This document shows, one piece after another, positions 18,639 through 27,890 of a stretch of DNA of 64,000 nt; position 1 is the first letter of the stretch; the number at the start of each line of letters is the position of its first letter. A program made the translations under genes and the position numbers. The notes under the pieces are model-generated. The model was not told the DNA's origin, did not search any database, and saw nothing but the letters and a program-made list of their open reading frames with translations. The stretch is from Aestuariibaculum lutulentum (GTDB taxonomy: Bacteria > Bacteroidota > Bacteroidia > Flavobacteriales > Flavobacteriaceae). The stretch lies in the NCBI RefSeq assembly GCF_032926325.1, contig NZ_CP136709.1, forward strand, positions 3,256,501-3,320,500, read 5' to 3'.

Positions 18639-18883
18639 AAGAAAATGTTTAGAGGTTATATGATAAATACCTCACAAAAACAATACCATAAACCAAAGAA
18701 AATGAAAGGATTAATTGAGATTAATGATTTTAAAGGGGAAATTTATTGGTTTTTCAAGAAAACAGGAATGATTTTTGTTAAATCAATGCAAAATATGGTA
18801 TTGAACATGGCGGTTTAAATTTTAAGAAATATATTTGAATGTATTATAAACCGAAACGTTTAGGCGAACCCCCAATTATTTAA

Positions 18884-19567
18884 ATGACAATGAAGTTAGT
18901 TTCGTTATATATTATTTTATTTTTTATATCGTTATCCGTCCACGCGCAATTGGATAGCAGAAAAACTTCTGTGGCTATTCCTGCAGTTGAAACCAAAAAG
19001 GAAACGGAGTCTAAAACGATATTACCAGAGGAAAAGAAAGAAGATCCTGTGGTGTTTGGAAACTTAAATGTTCCCGATGTCACTGCTACAGGTTTGAATA
19101 CTCCAAAAAAATCATTTTCATTATTTGAAGAAGAATTCGGAAATCCGGGTGAGTTATACACGAAGCAAATTAATAAAAATATAGCTGATTTAAAATTAAC
19201 ACCTGAAGAAGTAGAGCAGTTAAACGGTAGTAAAACCGATCAGTATTTTGGTGATTTTAAAAGCAATTCGAAGTTTGTGAACGTGGTGTATCGCGATCAC
19301 GGTGCGGTTGACGGTGATATTATTCAGGTTCGTGTGAACGACGACGTGATTAAAGCCAGAGTATATTTAAATGGCGGTTACCAGGGTGTTAAAATCGATT
19401 TAAGACCTGGACTTAATAAAATAGACTTTGTAGCCTTAAATCAAGGTGAATCTGGTCCAAACACGGCTGAATTCAGAGTGGTGGACGATCAGGAAAACCT
19501 AATTTCAGGTAACCGTTGGAATCTTGCTACAGGCGTTAAGGCCAGTATTATTATTGTAAAGGAATAA
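18884..19567 (+). CDS. Secreted protein of unknown function
   Basis: 227 residues. A signal peptide ends HAQ near residue 22, followed by a charged low-complexity stretch (about 28-60) and a conserved-looking C-terminal beta domain (FVNVVYRDHGAVDGDIIQVR, VKIDLRPGLNKIDFVAL). That half resembles a small beta-sandwich, but I do not recognise the family. No Cys or catalytic signature is evident. It converges with the aldo/keto reductase gene, leaving 2 nt between the stops. Confidence 0.7.
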   Translation: MTMKLVSLYIILFFISLSVHAQLDSRKTSVAIPAVETKKETESKTILPEEKKEDPVVFGNLNVPDVTATGLNTPKKSFSLFEEEFGNPGELYTKQINKNIADLKLTPEEVEQLNGSKTDQYFGDFKSNSKFVNVVYRDHGAVDGDIIQVRVNDDVIKARVYLNGGYQGVKIDLRPGLNKIDFVALNQGESGPNTAEFRVVDDQENLISGNRWNLATGVKASIIIVKE

Positions 19568-19569
19568 TG

Positions 19570-20583
19570 CTATTTGAGAATTTGATGAATAGCTTCAAGT
19601 TCCTCCTTACTAAATTCTAAATTATCTAAAGCTTTTACATTCTCTTTTAATTGATTGGAAGAACTAGCTCCAATTAATACAGAAGCGACTTGTGGCTGAC
19701 GTAAAATCCATGCCAATGCCATTTGTGATAATTTTTGATTTCTGGATTCGGCAATGGTATTTAAAGCTTTTACTTTTTCAATGTTCTCGTTTACGGTTTC
19801 AGATTGTAAATACGTTAAATTTTTAGCTGCTCTTGAACCATCAGGAATCCCTTTTAAGTATTTATCGGTAAGCATACCCTGTGCTAAAGGCGAGAAGGCA
19901 ATACATCCCACACCGGTATCTTTTAACGTATCTAATAAACCGTCTTCAACCCAACGGTCAAACATTGAGTAACGTGCCTGATGCAAAATAAAAGGGGTAT
20001 TCAGTGCTTTAAGAAGCTTTGCAGCCTCAGCTGTTTCTTTTGGTTTGTAATTAGAAATACCTACATATAAAGCTTTTCCCTGTCGAACAATATCGGCCAA
20101 GGCTCCCATAGTTTCTTCAAGAGGTGTTTCTGGATCTGGCCTGTGATGGTAAAATACATCAACATAATCAAGATTCATCCGCTTCAAGCTTTGGTCTAAA
20201 CTTGATATTAAATATTTCCTTGAACCCCAGTTGCCATAAGGTCCCGGCCACATGTCGTAACCTGCTTTTGTGGCAATAAATAATTCGTCTCGATATGGTT
20301 TAAAATCTTTTTTGAAGATGGTTCCGAAATTTTCTTCAGCCGAACCATAAGGTGGTCCGTAGTTGTTTGCAAGGTCGAAATGGGTAATTCCTAAATCGAA
20401 TGCTGTTCTTAAAATATCGCGTCCGTTTTGAATACTATCTACAAATCCGAAATTATGCCACAAACCTAGCGATAGAGCCGGTAACAACACACCACTTTTT
20501 CCAGTGCGATTATAGGTCATGTTGTCGTAACGATTTTCGTCGGCGTAATAGGCATTGGTCTGGCTTTTGTCGTTGATTTGCAT
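19570..20583 (-). CDS. Aldo/keto reductase, L-glyceraldehyde 3-phosphate reductase type
   Basis: 337 residues. The AKR tetrad is present: Asp70 and Tyr75 (FDLANNYG), Lys106 (ATKAG), His146/His147 (YHHRPD). The long FDLANNYGPPYGSAEENFG motif and the GYDMWPGPYGNWGSRKYL segment match the YghZ/GpR group, which reduces L-glyceraldehyde 3-phosphate and other toxic aldehydes with NADPH. The C-terminal LIGASSSNQLKEN is the NADP-binding loop. Single gene. Confidence 0.88.
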   Translation of the reverse strand: MQINDKSQTNAYYADENRYDNMTYNRTGKSGVLLPALSLGLWHNFGFVDSIQNGRDILRTAFDLGITHFDLANNYGPPYGSAEENFGTIFKKDFKPYRDELFIATKAGYDMWPGPYGNWGSRKYLISSLDQSLKRMNLDYVDVFYHHRPDPETPLEETMGALADIVRQGKALYVGISNYKPKETAEAAKLLKALNTPFILHQARYSMFDRWVEDGLLDTLKDTGVGCIAFSPLAQGMLTDKYLKGIPDGSRAAKNLTYLQSETVNENIEKVKALNTIAESRNQKLSQMALAWILRQPQVASVLIGASSSNQLKENVKALDNLEFSKEELEAIHQILK

Positions 20584-20727
20584 AAATCTGTATTTGTTTA
20601 GTTTGCTCGTAAATATAAAATTCTTTTCATAATTAGCATTTGTTAAATGTATCTTATTGAAGATTAGAATAAATAAAAACTTCTAAATTTTTCCATCATT
20701 TATTCGTCATAAACCCTGCAAAGGTGT

Positions 20728-20735
20728 TATTTTTG
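20728..20735 (+). promoter_or_regulatory. -7 box for the helicase gene
   Basis: TATTTTTG fits TAnnTTTG and lies 20 nt before the ATG at 20756. No good -33 TTG at the usual distance was seen. Confidence 0.45.
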
Positions 20736-20755
20736 CACGCCTAAAAGTTAATTAC

Positions 20756-22318
20756 ATGTCTATTACATCGAAAGCAGAATTAGAACAAGAAGAGCGTAAA
20801 GCAGGGAAAGATTTATATAGTTATCAGAAGGGAGCCATAAATAAAATTTTTAAGGCTTTTGATGAATCGCGCGATGATTACCACTTATTATACCAATTAC
20901 CAACAGGTGGTGGTAAAACGGTTATATTTTCTGAAATCGTTAGACAGTATTTAAAAAACCACAACAAGAAGGTGTTAATTATGACACACCGTATTGAGCT
21001 TTGCAGACAAACATCAAGAATGCTTACCGAGTTTGCTGTGGAAAACAAAGTGGTTGATAGTAAGGCAGATTTAAGCGATCAGGCAAACTACAGCTGTTTT
21101 GTAGCTATGGTTGAAACTTTAAATAACCGTTTAAATGACAATAAACTTGATATCTCAGATATTGGTTTAGTAATTATTGATGAGGCACACTACAACTCAT
21201 TTACTAAATTATTTAAGTTTTTTAGTCAGTCGTTTATTCTAGGTGTTACGGCAACACCTTTAAGTTCAAGTATAGAATTACCGATGACCGACAATTACGA
21301 TGAGTTAATTGTTGGTGAAAGCATTGAATCGTTAATTGAAAACGGATTCTTGGCACGTGCTGACATGTATACGTATAACGTTGGTTTAACCTCCTTAGTG
21401 GTTGGTGCTAATGGTGATTATACGGTAAAATCTTCTGAAGATCTGTATACAGCCGATGATATGTTATCGAAGTTATTACAAGCTTATGAAGAGCGTTCAA
21501 AAGGGAAAAAGACCTTAATCTTTAATAATGGTATTAATACGTCGTTGCATGTTTACGATACCTTTAAAAGGGCAGGTTACCCAATTGCACACTTAGACAA
21601 TACAAACACAAAGAAAGAGCGAGCTCAAATCTTAAAATGGTTTAAGAATACGCCGGATGCTATTTTAACCTCGGTTAGTATCTTAACCACTGGTTTCGAT
21701 GAGCCGTCGGTAGAAAGTATCATTCTTAACCGTGCAACCAAATCGTTAACTTTATATTACCAGATGATTGGTCGTGGGTCTCGTATATTAAAAGACAAAA
21801 CCAAGTTTACTGTTATCGATTTAGGTAATAACTTCTACCGTTTCGGACCTTGGGGAGATAATTTAGACTGGCAACGTATCTTTAAATCACCTAATTATTA
21901 CTTAGATTCTATTATAAGTGATGAAGAGTTAGAAAGTAATTTCCGTTACGAAATGCCGGACGATTTACGTAAAGAGTTTGGCAAGAGCGACGAAGTGTAT
22001 TTCGATATTCAGAAAACATACGTAGATTCTATTAGAAGCGGGGAGTCTTCAAAAGTAGTTTTAGAACGTTCTATTGAGCAACACGCCAGAATATGTATTG
22101 AGAATAGTGAAGATGTATATGATGCTATTGGTTTAGCGAAGATGTTAGGAGATGATATCGACTTCAGAATTCAGCGTTACACCAAGTGCATTAGTAAAAG
22201 CACCTATAACTTTGTAGAGTGGTTAAAAGACGATTACCGTAAGAAATTAAACTCGTATTTACGTCATAATTTTGACGAGGTATTTGAAGATATTCATGGA
22301 TATCCGCCGGAAGATTAA
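20756..22318 (+). CDS. DEAD/DEAH-box (SF2) helicase
   Basis: 520 residues. Superfamily 2 motifs: PTGGGKT Walker A at 49-55, IDEAH at 141-145, GVTATPL motif III, and MIGRGSRIL motif VI. The layout (Q-like YSYQKGAINKI start, SSL2/RadD-like core, then a ~150-residue helical C-terminus) is that of RadD/SSL2-type ATP-dependent helicases acting on DNA or RNA. The C-terminal domain is not recognised. It has its own -7 box and no operon partner. Confidence 0.85.
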   Translation: MSITSKAELEQEERKAGKDLYSYQKGAINKIFKAFDESRDDYHLLYQLPTGGGKTVIFSEIVRQYLKNHNKKVLIMTHRIELCRQTSRMLTEFAVENKVVDSKADLSDQANYSCFVAMVETLNNRLNDNKLDISDIGLVIIDEAHYNSFTKLFKFFSQSFILGVTATPLSSSIELPMTDNYDELIVGESIESLIENGFLARADMYTYNVGLTSLVVGANGDYTVKSSEDLYTADDMLSKLLQAYEERSKGKKTLIFNNGINTSLHVYDTFKRAGYPIAHLDNTNTKKERAQILKWFKNTPDAILTSVSILTTGFDEPSVESIILNRATKSLTLYYQMIGRGSRILKDKTKFTVIDLGNNFYRFGPWGDNLDWQRIFKSPNYYLDSIISDEELESNFRYEMPDDLRKEFGKSDEVYFDIQKTYVDSIRSGESSKVVLERSIEQHARICIENSEDVYDAIGLAKMLGDDIDFRIQRYTKCISKSTYNFVEWLKDDYRKKLNSYLRHNFDEVFEDIHGYPPED

Positions 22319-22487
22319 ATATATCTTACAATAATTGTTAAAACGAAAAAAAAATAAATGTACCTTTACGCCATGTAAGTTTGTTAGGCAATTTTTATTT
22401 AATTTTTCCATTTTTTCAGTGGTCTTGGTTTAGGTTTTTCATAAAAATTCACTGTAACATTCAGTATTAATCTAAAACGAATTATTT

Positions 22488-22940
22488 ATGGCAAAATCTC
22501 AGGTTACTTATAACAAAATTGAAAAAGAAAAGAAACGTTTAAAAAAGCGCGAGGAAAAGCAGAAGAAGAAAGAAGCACGCAAGATCGAAGCGAAGGAAAA
22601 CCCTAAAGGAATTCAGTTCGCCTATGTAGATCATAACGGCAATTTAACTGATACGCCACCAAATCCACAACTAAAAGAGCAAATAGACCTGGAAAGTATT
22701 GAGGTGGGAATTCCAAAGAAGGAAGAACGCGAAGAGGAGGAGCCGGCTGCTAAAGAAGGTAAAGTATCATTTTTTGACACCTCTAAGGGCTTCGGATTTA
22801 TTTTAGACAGTATTAATCAGGAAAAATATTTCGTTCATGTTAGTGGTTTACTCGAACCTGTTTCTGAAAATGACAAGGTAACTTACGAGCTGGAACGCGG
22901 ACCTAAAGGCATGAACGCTGTCAGAGTTAAAAAAATATAA
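22488..22940 (+). CDS. Cold-shock-domain protein with basic N-terminal extension
   Basis: 150 residues. The C-terminal ~62 residues are a cold-shock domain: KVSFFDTSKGFGFI contains RNP1-like aromatics, and YFVHVSGL is the RNP2-like strand. The N-terminal ~45 residues are almost purely Lys/Glu/Arg, a likely helical RNA-binding tail seen in Bacteroidetes members. It probably binds single-stranded RNA and acts as a chaperone. The gap upstream (22319-22487) is T-rich and may hold a long 5' UTR, as is common for cold-shock genes. Confidence 0.88.
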   Translation: MAKSQVTYNKIEKEKKRLKKREEKQKKKEARKIEAKENPKGIQFAYVDHNGNLTDTPPNPQLKEQIDLESIEVGIPKKEEREEEEPAAKEGKVSFFDTSKGFGFILDSINQEKYFVHVSGLLEPVSENDKVTYELERGPKGMNAVRVKKI

Positions 22941-22967
22941 TTTGCAATAAGAACTAATTGTGTATTT

Positions 22968-23882
22968 ATGAGTATACCTCGTAAAACTGTTTTAATTGTA
23001 TTGGCATTTTTTGCTATTTACGTGATTTGGGGTTCTACCTATCTGTTAAACAAAATAGCCGTTTCCGAATTACCACCTTTTTTTTTAGCGTCCTTTCGTT
23101 TTACATTGGCAGGACTTATCATTTTTGCGATTTCAAAACTGATGAAGTTGCCTTTGGCTATTACCCGAAGACAGTTAATTAATTCTATTATTACCGGATT
23201 TCTATTTCTGGTGTATGGTAATGGTGTGTTTGTTTGGGCCTTAAGATATGTTGATAGTGGCTTTGGCGCTTTAGAAGCTTCAACGCAACCATTGTTTGTT
23301 TTGTTGCTTTTGAAGCTAATCGATGGTAAAAAGATGCAATCTAATTCTGTTATCGGGGTGATCTTAGGTGTGGTCGGGATGTATATTTTGGTAAGCCAGA
23401 ATGAACTCGTAACCCAGGAAGGTACTCTGCTAGGCATGTTTATGATTCTAACCTGTGTATTAAGTTGGAGTTACGGCAGTATTTTTGTTTCAAAAGCCGA
23501 CTTGCCAGCCAATTATTTTGTAAGTACCGCATACCAAATGATAGCTTCGGGCGTAATGCTGGTTATAACGAGCTTAACCTTAGATGAAACCTGGGTAGCA
23601 CCCAATAACTGGAGCACTCCGGTTATGTGGTCTATGTTGTTGCTTGCCATTTTTGGAAGTGTTGTGGCCTTTACCGCTTTTAATTATTTACTTAAAGTGG
23701 TATCACCGGAAAAGGTATCCACTTCAGCTTATGTAAATCCGGTTATCGCTATATTTTTAGGTTGGTTGGTTCTGGATGAAGCCATTAGTGCTCAAACCAT
23801 AATTGCCGCAGCCATATTATTAACCGGGGTGTATTTTATAACCACCAAACGAAAAATAAAACTAAGACCTTTTGGACGTTAA
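22968..23882 (+). CDS. EamA/DMT-family transporter 1
   Basis: 304 residues with ten predicted membrane helices in two EamA repeats. The first repeat starts at VIWGSTYLLNKIAV and the second near LLGMFMILTCVLSWSYGS; the typical PVIAIFLGWLVLDE closing motif is present. DMT exporters move small metabolites or amino acids out of the cell with proton exchange; the substrate is unknown. Its last 11 nt overlap the start of the next DMT gene, so the two are translationally linked and could form a pair. Confidence 0.87.
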   Translation: MSIPRKTVLIVLAFFAIYVIWGSTYLLNKIAVSELPPFFLASFRFTLAGLIIFAISKLMKLPLAITRRQLINSIITGFLFLVYGNGVFVWALRYVDSGFGALEASTQPLFVLLLLKLIDGKKMQSNSVIGVILGVVGMYILVSQNELVTQEGTLLGMFMILTCVLSWSYGSIFVSKADLPANYFVSTAYQMIASGVMLVITSLTLDETWVAPNNWSTPVMWSMLLLAIFGSVVAFTAFNYLLKVVSPEKVSTSAYVNPVIAIFLGWLVLDEAISAQTIIAAAILLTGVYFITTKRKIKLRPFGR

Positions 23883-24717
23883 AAAAGCATTAAAATACAT
23901 GGTAATTAGTACCCTGGGGTTCGCTTGCATGAACGCTACGGTAAAGTATCTAAAAGATGTTAACAGTTATCAAATTGTATTTTTCCGATCTTTAGGATCA
24001 TTGTTTTTCACCTTCGGATTTTTATTAAAAAATAAGATTCCCATTATAGGCAAGCATAATGGCTTGCTTATTGCGCGTTCTGTAGTTGGTGCAACATCTA
24101 TGTTGCTGTTTTTTATGTCGGTTAAATATCTGTCAATTGGTACGGCGGTGTCTTTACGATACACGGCACCTATTTTTGCAGCTATTATGGCGGTGTTTTT
24201 ACTTCGTGAAAGGGTAAAACCTTTACAGTGGCTGTTCTTCATTGTCTCATTTATAGGTGTTATTGTATTAAAAGGGTTAGACAGCCATATCAATAGTTAC
24301 GGATTAATACTGGTACTCATAGCAGCTGTTTTAAGTGGCCTGGTGTATATTATCATCAGTAAAATAGGTAAGCGTGAACATCCTGCGGTTATCGTAAATT
24401 ATTTTATGGTAACAGCAACTATTTTAGGAGGCGTACTTTCTATTGGTAACTGGGTAACGCCTAAAGCTACAGAATGGCCTTTTTTATTCTCATTAGGTAT
24501 TTTTGGTTATATCGGTCAGATCTACATGACCAAGGCATTTCAGTCGGCATCAACCAATATTGTGGCGCCATTAAAATACATAGAGGTGGTTTTTACAGCA
24601 ACCATAGGGGTGATGTTGTTTCAGGAAGTGTATACCATCTGGAATCTGCTGGGAATAGCATTAATCATTGGTGGCTTGGTGTTAAATGTCTGGTACAAAT
24701 CTAAATACATCAAATAG
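23872..24717 (+). CDS. EamA/DMT-family transporter 2
   Basis: 281 residues, ten helices, two EamA repeats (GFACMNATVKYLKDV; APLKYIEVVFTATIGVMLFQE). The start used is a TTG at 23872 inside the end of the preceding gene; an ATG at 23899 would clip the first helix. It is of the RarD/YdcZ-like small exporter type. Overlap with the previous transporter supports co-translation. Substrate unknown. Confidence 0.85.
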   Translation: MDVKKALKYMVISTLGFACMNATVKYLKDVNSYQIVFFRSLGSLFFTFGFLLKNKIPIIGKHNGLLIARSVVGATSMLLFFMSVKYLSIGTAVSLRYTAPIFAAIMAVFLLRERVKPLQWLFFIVSFIGVIVLKGLDSHINSYGLILVLIAAVLSGLVYIIISKIGKREHPAVIVNYFMVTATILGGVLSIGNWVTPKATEWPFLFSLGIFGYIGQIYMTKAFQSASTNIVAPLKYIEVVFTATIGVMLFQEVYTIWNLLGIALIIGGLVLNVWYKSKYIK

Positions 24718-24739
24718 AACTGTATTACTGGTTTTATTC

Positions 24740-24770
24740 TTGTTCTAAAGCATTCAAATTGGTACTTTTG
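24740..24770 (+). promoter_or_regulatory. Promoter for the GT9 gene
   Basis: TTG at 24740-24742 and TACTTTTG at 24763-24770 are 20 nt apart, a good Bacteroidetes -33/-7 pair, 29 nt before the ATG. Confidence 0.6.
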
Positions 24771-24799
24771 TTCGCCTTTAAATAAAAACGAGGTAGCGC

Positions 24800-25846
24800 A
24801 TGTCATTTAAAATAGCAGTAAACAACGTTAGAAGAAAGGTAATGCACAGCATTACTAAAAATGTAGGGAGTTCTTATAAGGAGCCTGAATATGGTTCGTT
24901 AAATCCGGAAGAAATTAAGCGGGTTTTAATCATCAGGCCTAACCACAGACTTGGGAATCAGATATTATTAACCTCTATTGTGCAGGAAGTGATTCAAAGC
25001 TTTCCGAACTGTAAAATTGACTTGTTTGTAAAAGGAGGTGTCGCTTTTCCGGTGTTTGAAAACTATGCTGAAGTTGATAAAATTATTCAGTTACCGAGAA
25101 AGCCTTTCAATAACTTATATAAATACGCAAAAAGCTGGGCATCGATAAAACAGAAATCTTACGATTTGGTGATTAACGGCGATAAAGATTCTTCTTCAGG
25201 CCGTTTGTTAACCGATCTTTCAAGAGCCAAGTTTAAAGTGTATGGCGATGTAAATGAAGATATAAAAACAACACATCCCGATCACAGACACATTTCAAAA
25301 TATACCATTTATAACTTACGTTATTTTTTGAAAAACCTGGGCGTGGTCATGCCGGAGCGTTCTTTGCCAACTTTAAATATTAAATTAAACGATGCCGAAA
25401 TTGCAAATGGAAAAACCATTTTAGACGGCATTATTAAAAATAAAAAACCAACCATATGCATCTACACAAATGCTACTGGTGCCAAATGTTATTCTTATGA
25501 GTGGTGGGAGGCTTTTTACGAACGTTTATTAAAAGAGTTTCCGGAGTATAATATTATTGAAATGCTACCTATTGAAAATATCTCACGGGTTAATTTTAAA
25601 GCACCTAACTTTTACAGTAAGGACATTCGTGAAATGGGTGGGGTGCTTCATAATACCGCTATTTTCATTGCAGCCGATAATGGTGTGATGCATCTTGCAG
25701 CAGCTTCCTTGACGCCTACCGTTGGGTTCTTCTCTGTAACCGATGAAGAAAAGTACGGGCCTTATGGAAATGGCAACATAGCCATTAATACCAATAACAC
25801 TACAATTGATGACTGGATGCAGAGTATCCATAAAATTCTGGATTAA
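24800..25846 (+). CDS. Glycosyltransferase family 9 (heptosyltransferase-like)
   Basis: 348 residues, GT-B fold. The N-terminal VLIIRPNHRLGNQILLT motif and the C-terminal FIAADNGVMHLAAA motif with a downstream VGFFSVTDEEKYGP are the ADP-heptose:LPS heptosyltransferase (GT9) signatures. It transfers a sugar to lipid A-core or a related glycolipid at the cytoplasmic face of the inner membrane. It is the only sugar transferase in the window, so the acceptor cannot be inferred from context. A terminator follows. Confidence 0.88.
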   Translation: MSFKIAVNNVRRKVMHSITKNVGSSYKEPEYGSLNPEEIKRVLIIRPNHRLGNQILLTSIVQEVIQSFPNCKIDLFVKGGVAFPVFENYAEVDKIIQLPRKPFNNLYKYAKSWASIKQKSYDLVINGDKDSSSGRLLTDLSRAKFKVYGDVNEDIKTTHPDHRHISKYTIYNLRYFLKNLGVVMPERSLPTLNIKLNDAEIANGKTILDGIIKNKKPTICIYTNATGAKCYSYEWWEAFYERLLKEFPEYNIIEMLPIENISRVNFKAPNFYSKDIREMGGVLHNTAIFIAADNGVMHLAAASLTPTVGFFSVTDEEKYGPYGNGNIAINTNNTTIDDWMQSIHKILD

Positions 25847-25895
25847 GCTTAAATCAATTCATAGAAACATCTTCTGGTGTTCTTAATATAAGTAT

Positions 25896-25934
25896 ATGGT
25901 TCTATTGCAATTAACGCATTAGAACCATTTTTTT
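25896..25934 (+). terminator. Terminator after the GT9 gene
   Basis: ATGGTTCTA (25896-25904) pairs with TAGAACCAT (25920-25928) around a 15-nt loop and runs into seven T. Confidence 0.7.
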
Positions 25935-26043
25935 GTTATCAGGTCACATGGTAACCTAATTTATAATCACTATAGATTTATTAATTAAGCTTGATTATTA
26001 CTGACTTTTGTCTACTTTTAGGTTTGAAGTTTACCCTTGAATT

Positions 26044-26655
26044 ATGAATGGCAAAAAAATATCTTTCTCTCTGTATTTTTTAGAAAAAATATGTCCCTTA
26101 TCAAATGAATTTAAGTCTTTTTATCAGCAGCATGTCAAACATGCTTTATATAAAAAAGGAACTTTATTAAACGAATGCGGTTCTTTATGCGATAAATTAT
26201 ATTTCATAAAGAAAGGGATGATTCGTGGTTATCATAACATTGAGAATAACGAGATTACCACCTGGTTAAGTACCGATAACGAGTTAGTAACCTCTATCAC
26301 CGGTTTTTTTAAGCATATTCCGGCTTCAGAAAACATGCAGGCTGTGGAAGATACCTATGTGGAATATCTGGCTTACAACGATTTTCAAGTGGCTTTAAGC
26401 AAGTTTCCTGAGATGGTTCAGATTTTCAATATATTACTTATCGAATATTATATTCATGCCGAAAACAGAACCCTGTTATCTCGAATACCATCGGCTAAAG
26501 GACGCTTTGATCATTTTGTGTCTAACGGAAATACTTTTCTTTTAAATCGGGCTCCTCATAAGTTTTTAGCTAATATGTTAAGTATGAGACCGGAAACGTT
26601 TAGTCGTATTTTAAAGGCACATCAGGTTGATTTTGCTAACGAAATGGAATCTTGA
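26044..26655 (+). CDS. Crp/Fnr-family transcriptional regulator
   Basis: 203 residues. An N-terminal cyclic-nucleotide-binding-type beta roll (about 30-125: KKGTLLNECGSLCDKLYFIKKG) is followed by the dimer helix. A short C-terminal helix-turn-helix has the recognition helix MRPETFSRILKAH, as in the small Bacteroidetes Crp/Fnr group. The cAMP-contact Glu/Arg motif is not evident, and no FNR-type Cys cluster is seen, so the ligand is unknown. A perfect palindrome of Fnr-box type overlaps the stop codon, and a 37-residue membrane peptide gene follows; both could be its targets. Confidence 0.85.
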   Translation: MNGKKISFSLYFLEKICPLSNEFKSFYQQHVKHALYKKGTLLNECGSLCDKLYFIKKGMIRGYHNIENNEITTWLSTDNELVTSITGFFKHIPASENMQAVEDTYVEYLAYNDFQVALSKFPEMVQIFNILLIEYYIHAENRTLLSRIPSAKGRFDHFVSNGNTFLLNRAPHKFLANMLSMRPETFSRILKAHQVDFANEMES

Positions 26656-26666
26656 CATATGTCAAG
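26651..26666. promoter_or_regulatory. Perfect 16-bp palindrome, candidate Crp/Fnr operator
   Basis: CTTGACATATGTCAAG is a perfect inverted repeat. Its core TTGAC-N4-GTCAA has the 5-4-5 geometry of Fnr boxes (TTGAT-N4-ATCAA). It overlaps the stop codon of the regulator gene and lies 142 nt before the 37-residue ORF. No T-run follows, so it is not a terminator. Confidence 0.55.
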
Positions 26667-26807
26667 AGAATATGTTTTTAGACCAATTTTTCTGTCATAT
26701 TTAACGAAAACGCAATACTATTGTAGTGTAAATTGCTAATATCTACACCCTTTTGTTTTGCTATTAAACAGAAGACTTAACCTACTAACTTTTTAATTTT
26801 TTTGATT

Positions 26808-26921
26808 ATGGTATCTTTAGTTATCACCTCCTCAACTATACTTATTGTAACCTTCGGGTTGGGATTAGGTATAGGGTATCACTTCGGGCAAAGACACAGT
26901 AAAAAAAGCATTACTCAGTAA
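26808..26921 (+). CDS. 37-residue membrane peptide
   Basis: A short ORF coding 37 residues: one hydrophobic helix (LVITSSTILIVTFGLGLGIG) with a GxGxG face, then a basic tail (YHFGQRHSKKSITQ). The topology would be N-out/C-in by the positive-inside rule. The ATG is preceded by an A/T-rich leader like those of the neighbouring genes. It lies downstream of the Crp/Fnr gene and its palindrome, and converges with the DMT gene at 26949. The function is unknown; small single-helix peptides of this kind often tune a larger membrane protein. Codon use looks normal. Confidence 0.5.
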   Translation: MVSLVITSSTILIVTFGLGLGIGYHFGQRHSKKSITQ

Positions 26922-26948
26922 AACAGTACTTTAAGTTTTTTGCGATCC

Positions 26949-27851
26949 TTACTTCGAATAGAGTATTAAGGCTACCCCAAGCATAATACCTACCAACGGA
27001 ATAAGTTTCTTGCGTTTGTTTTGTTCCCTGAATATTAATCCGCCAATAACTACGGCAATTAAAATCTGACTGCGTTTTATAGCTGAAAGCAGCATAATTA
27101 ATGCATCCGGGTCTTGTAATGCCTTAAATGAGAAGTAATCTGCCATTTGCAGCAGGATTCCAACAGCTGGAATCGTCCACCGGAATTTAAATGCTTTACG
27201 TTTTTCAGCATTCGGAAAAAAGGTAACGCACAAAACCCCTAACAGAATTAATGTGGTGTATAAACAAAACCAGAACTGTAAGGTTTGAGGCTCTAAACTT
27301 AAATTCTGAATCAGGAATTTATCATATAATCCGGCTGATGACCCTAAAAATGTAGCGCCAACGATAGCGAAAATCCATTTGTTGCTTTTAAAATGTATGC
27401 CTTCTTTTTTTCCGATTTTAGAATATAAAAACACCGAAAAAATAATCAGGAAGAAACCAATCCATTGCGTAAATGTGGGTTGTTCCCTATAAATCAAAAT
27501 AGCACCAATAAACGTGAAAAACGGACCAGCCGAACGAATAGGAGTCACGATGGTAATGGGTAAATGTTTTAGTGCCTGATAAGCCAAAATCCATGAAGCC
27601 GCCATAATGCCCGACTTTATAAAAATATAACCATGTTTAGCTAAAGGAATATCGGTAATGTACAACCCGATGTCTTTTGCTAAAGCAGGATTGACTTTCG
27701 ACAGAACAAACCAGGGTAGTAATAATAAAAATCCAGCCAGAATGGTACCAAAAAGTACCGGAAATACTTCATTGCCTTGAACGGCGTGTTTTTTACATAA
27801 ATTATGTAAGCCTAAAAATAATGCTGCAAGCAGCCCAAGATACATCCACAT
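26949..27851 (-). CDS. EamA/DMT-family transporter 3
   Basis: 300 residues, ten helices. It starts MWMYLGLLAALFLGLHNLCKKHAV and has the EamA repeat ends GFFLIIFSVFLYSKIG and GIMLGVALILYSK. It differs from the tandem pair at 23-24.7 kb in lacking their PVIAIFLGW motif. Exporter of unknown small molecules. It is 39 nt downstream of the DUF1853 gene on the same strand and may be co-transcribed with it. Confidence 0.83.
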   Translation of the reverse strand: MWMYLGLLAALFLGLHNLCKKHAVQGNEVFPVLFGTILAGFLLLLPWFVLSKVNPALAKDIGLYITDIPLAKHGYIFIKSGIMAASWILAYQALKHLPITIVTPIRSAGPFFTFIGAILIYREQPTFTQWIGFFLIIFSVFLYSKIGKKEGIHFKSNKWIFAIVGATFLGSSAGLYDKFLIQNLSLEPQTLQFWFCLYTTLILLGVLCVTFFPNAEKRKAFKFRWTIPAVGILLQMADYFSFKALQDPDALIMLLSAIKRSQILIAVVIGGLIFREQNKRKKLIPLVGIMLGVALILYSK

Positions 27852-27890
27852 GGCCGCAAAGGTAAGGTTTTAAGGCGTTTTATACGAGTG

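Noticed and set aside
18645..18818. 57-codon ORF (MFRGYMINTSQK...) upstream of the ExbD gene
   Set aside because: No recognisable motif, no promoter, and it starts 7 nt from a divergent start codon; kept out of the gene list for lack of support.
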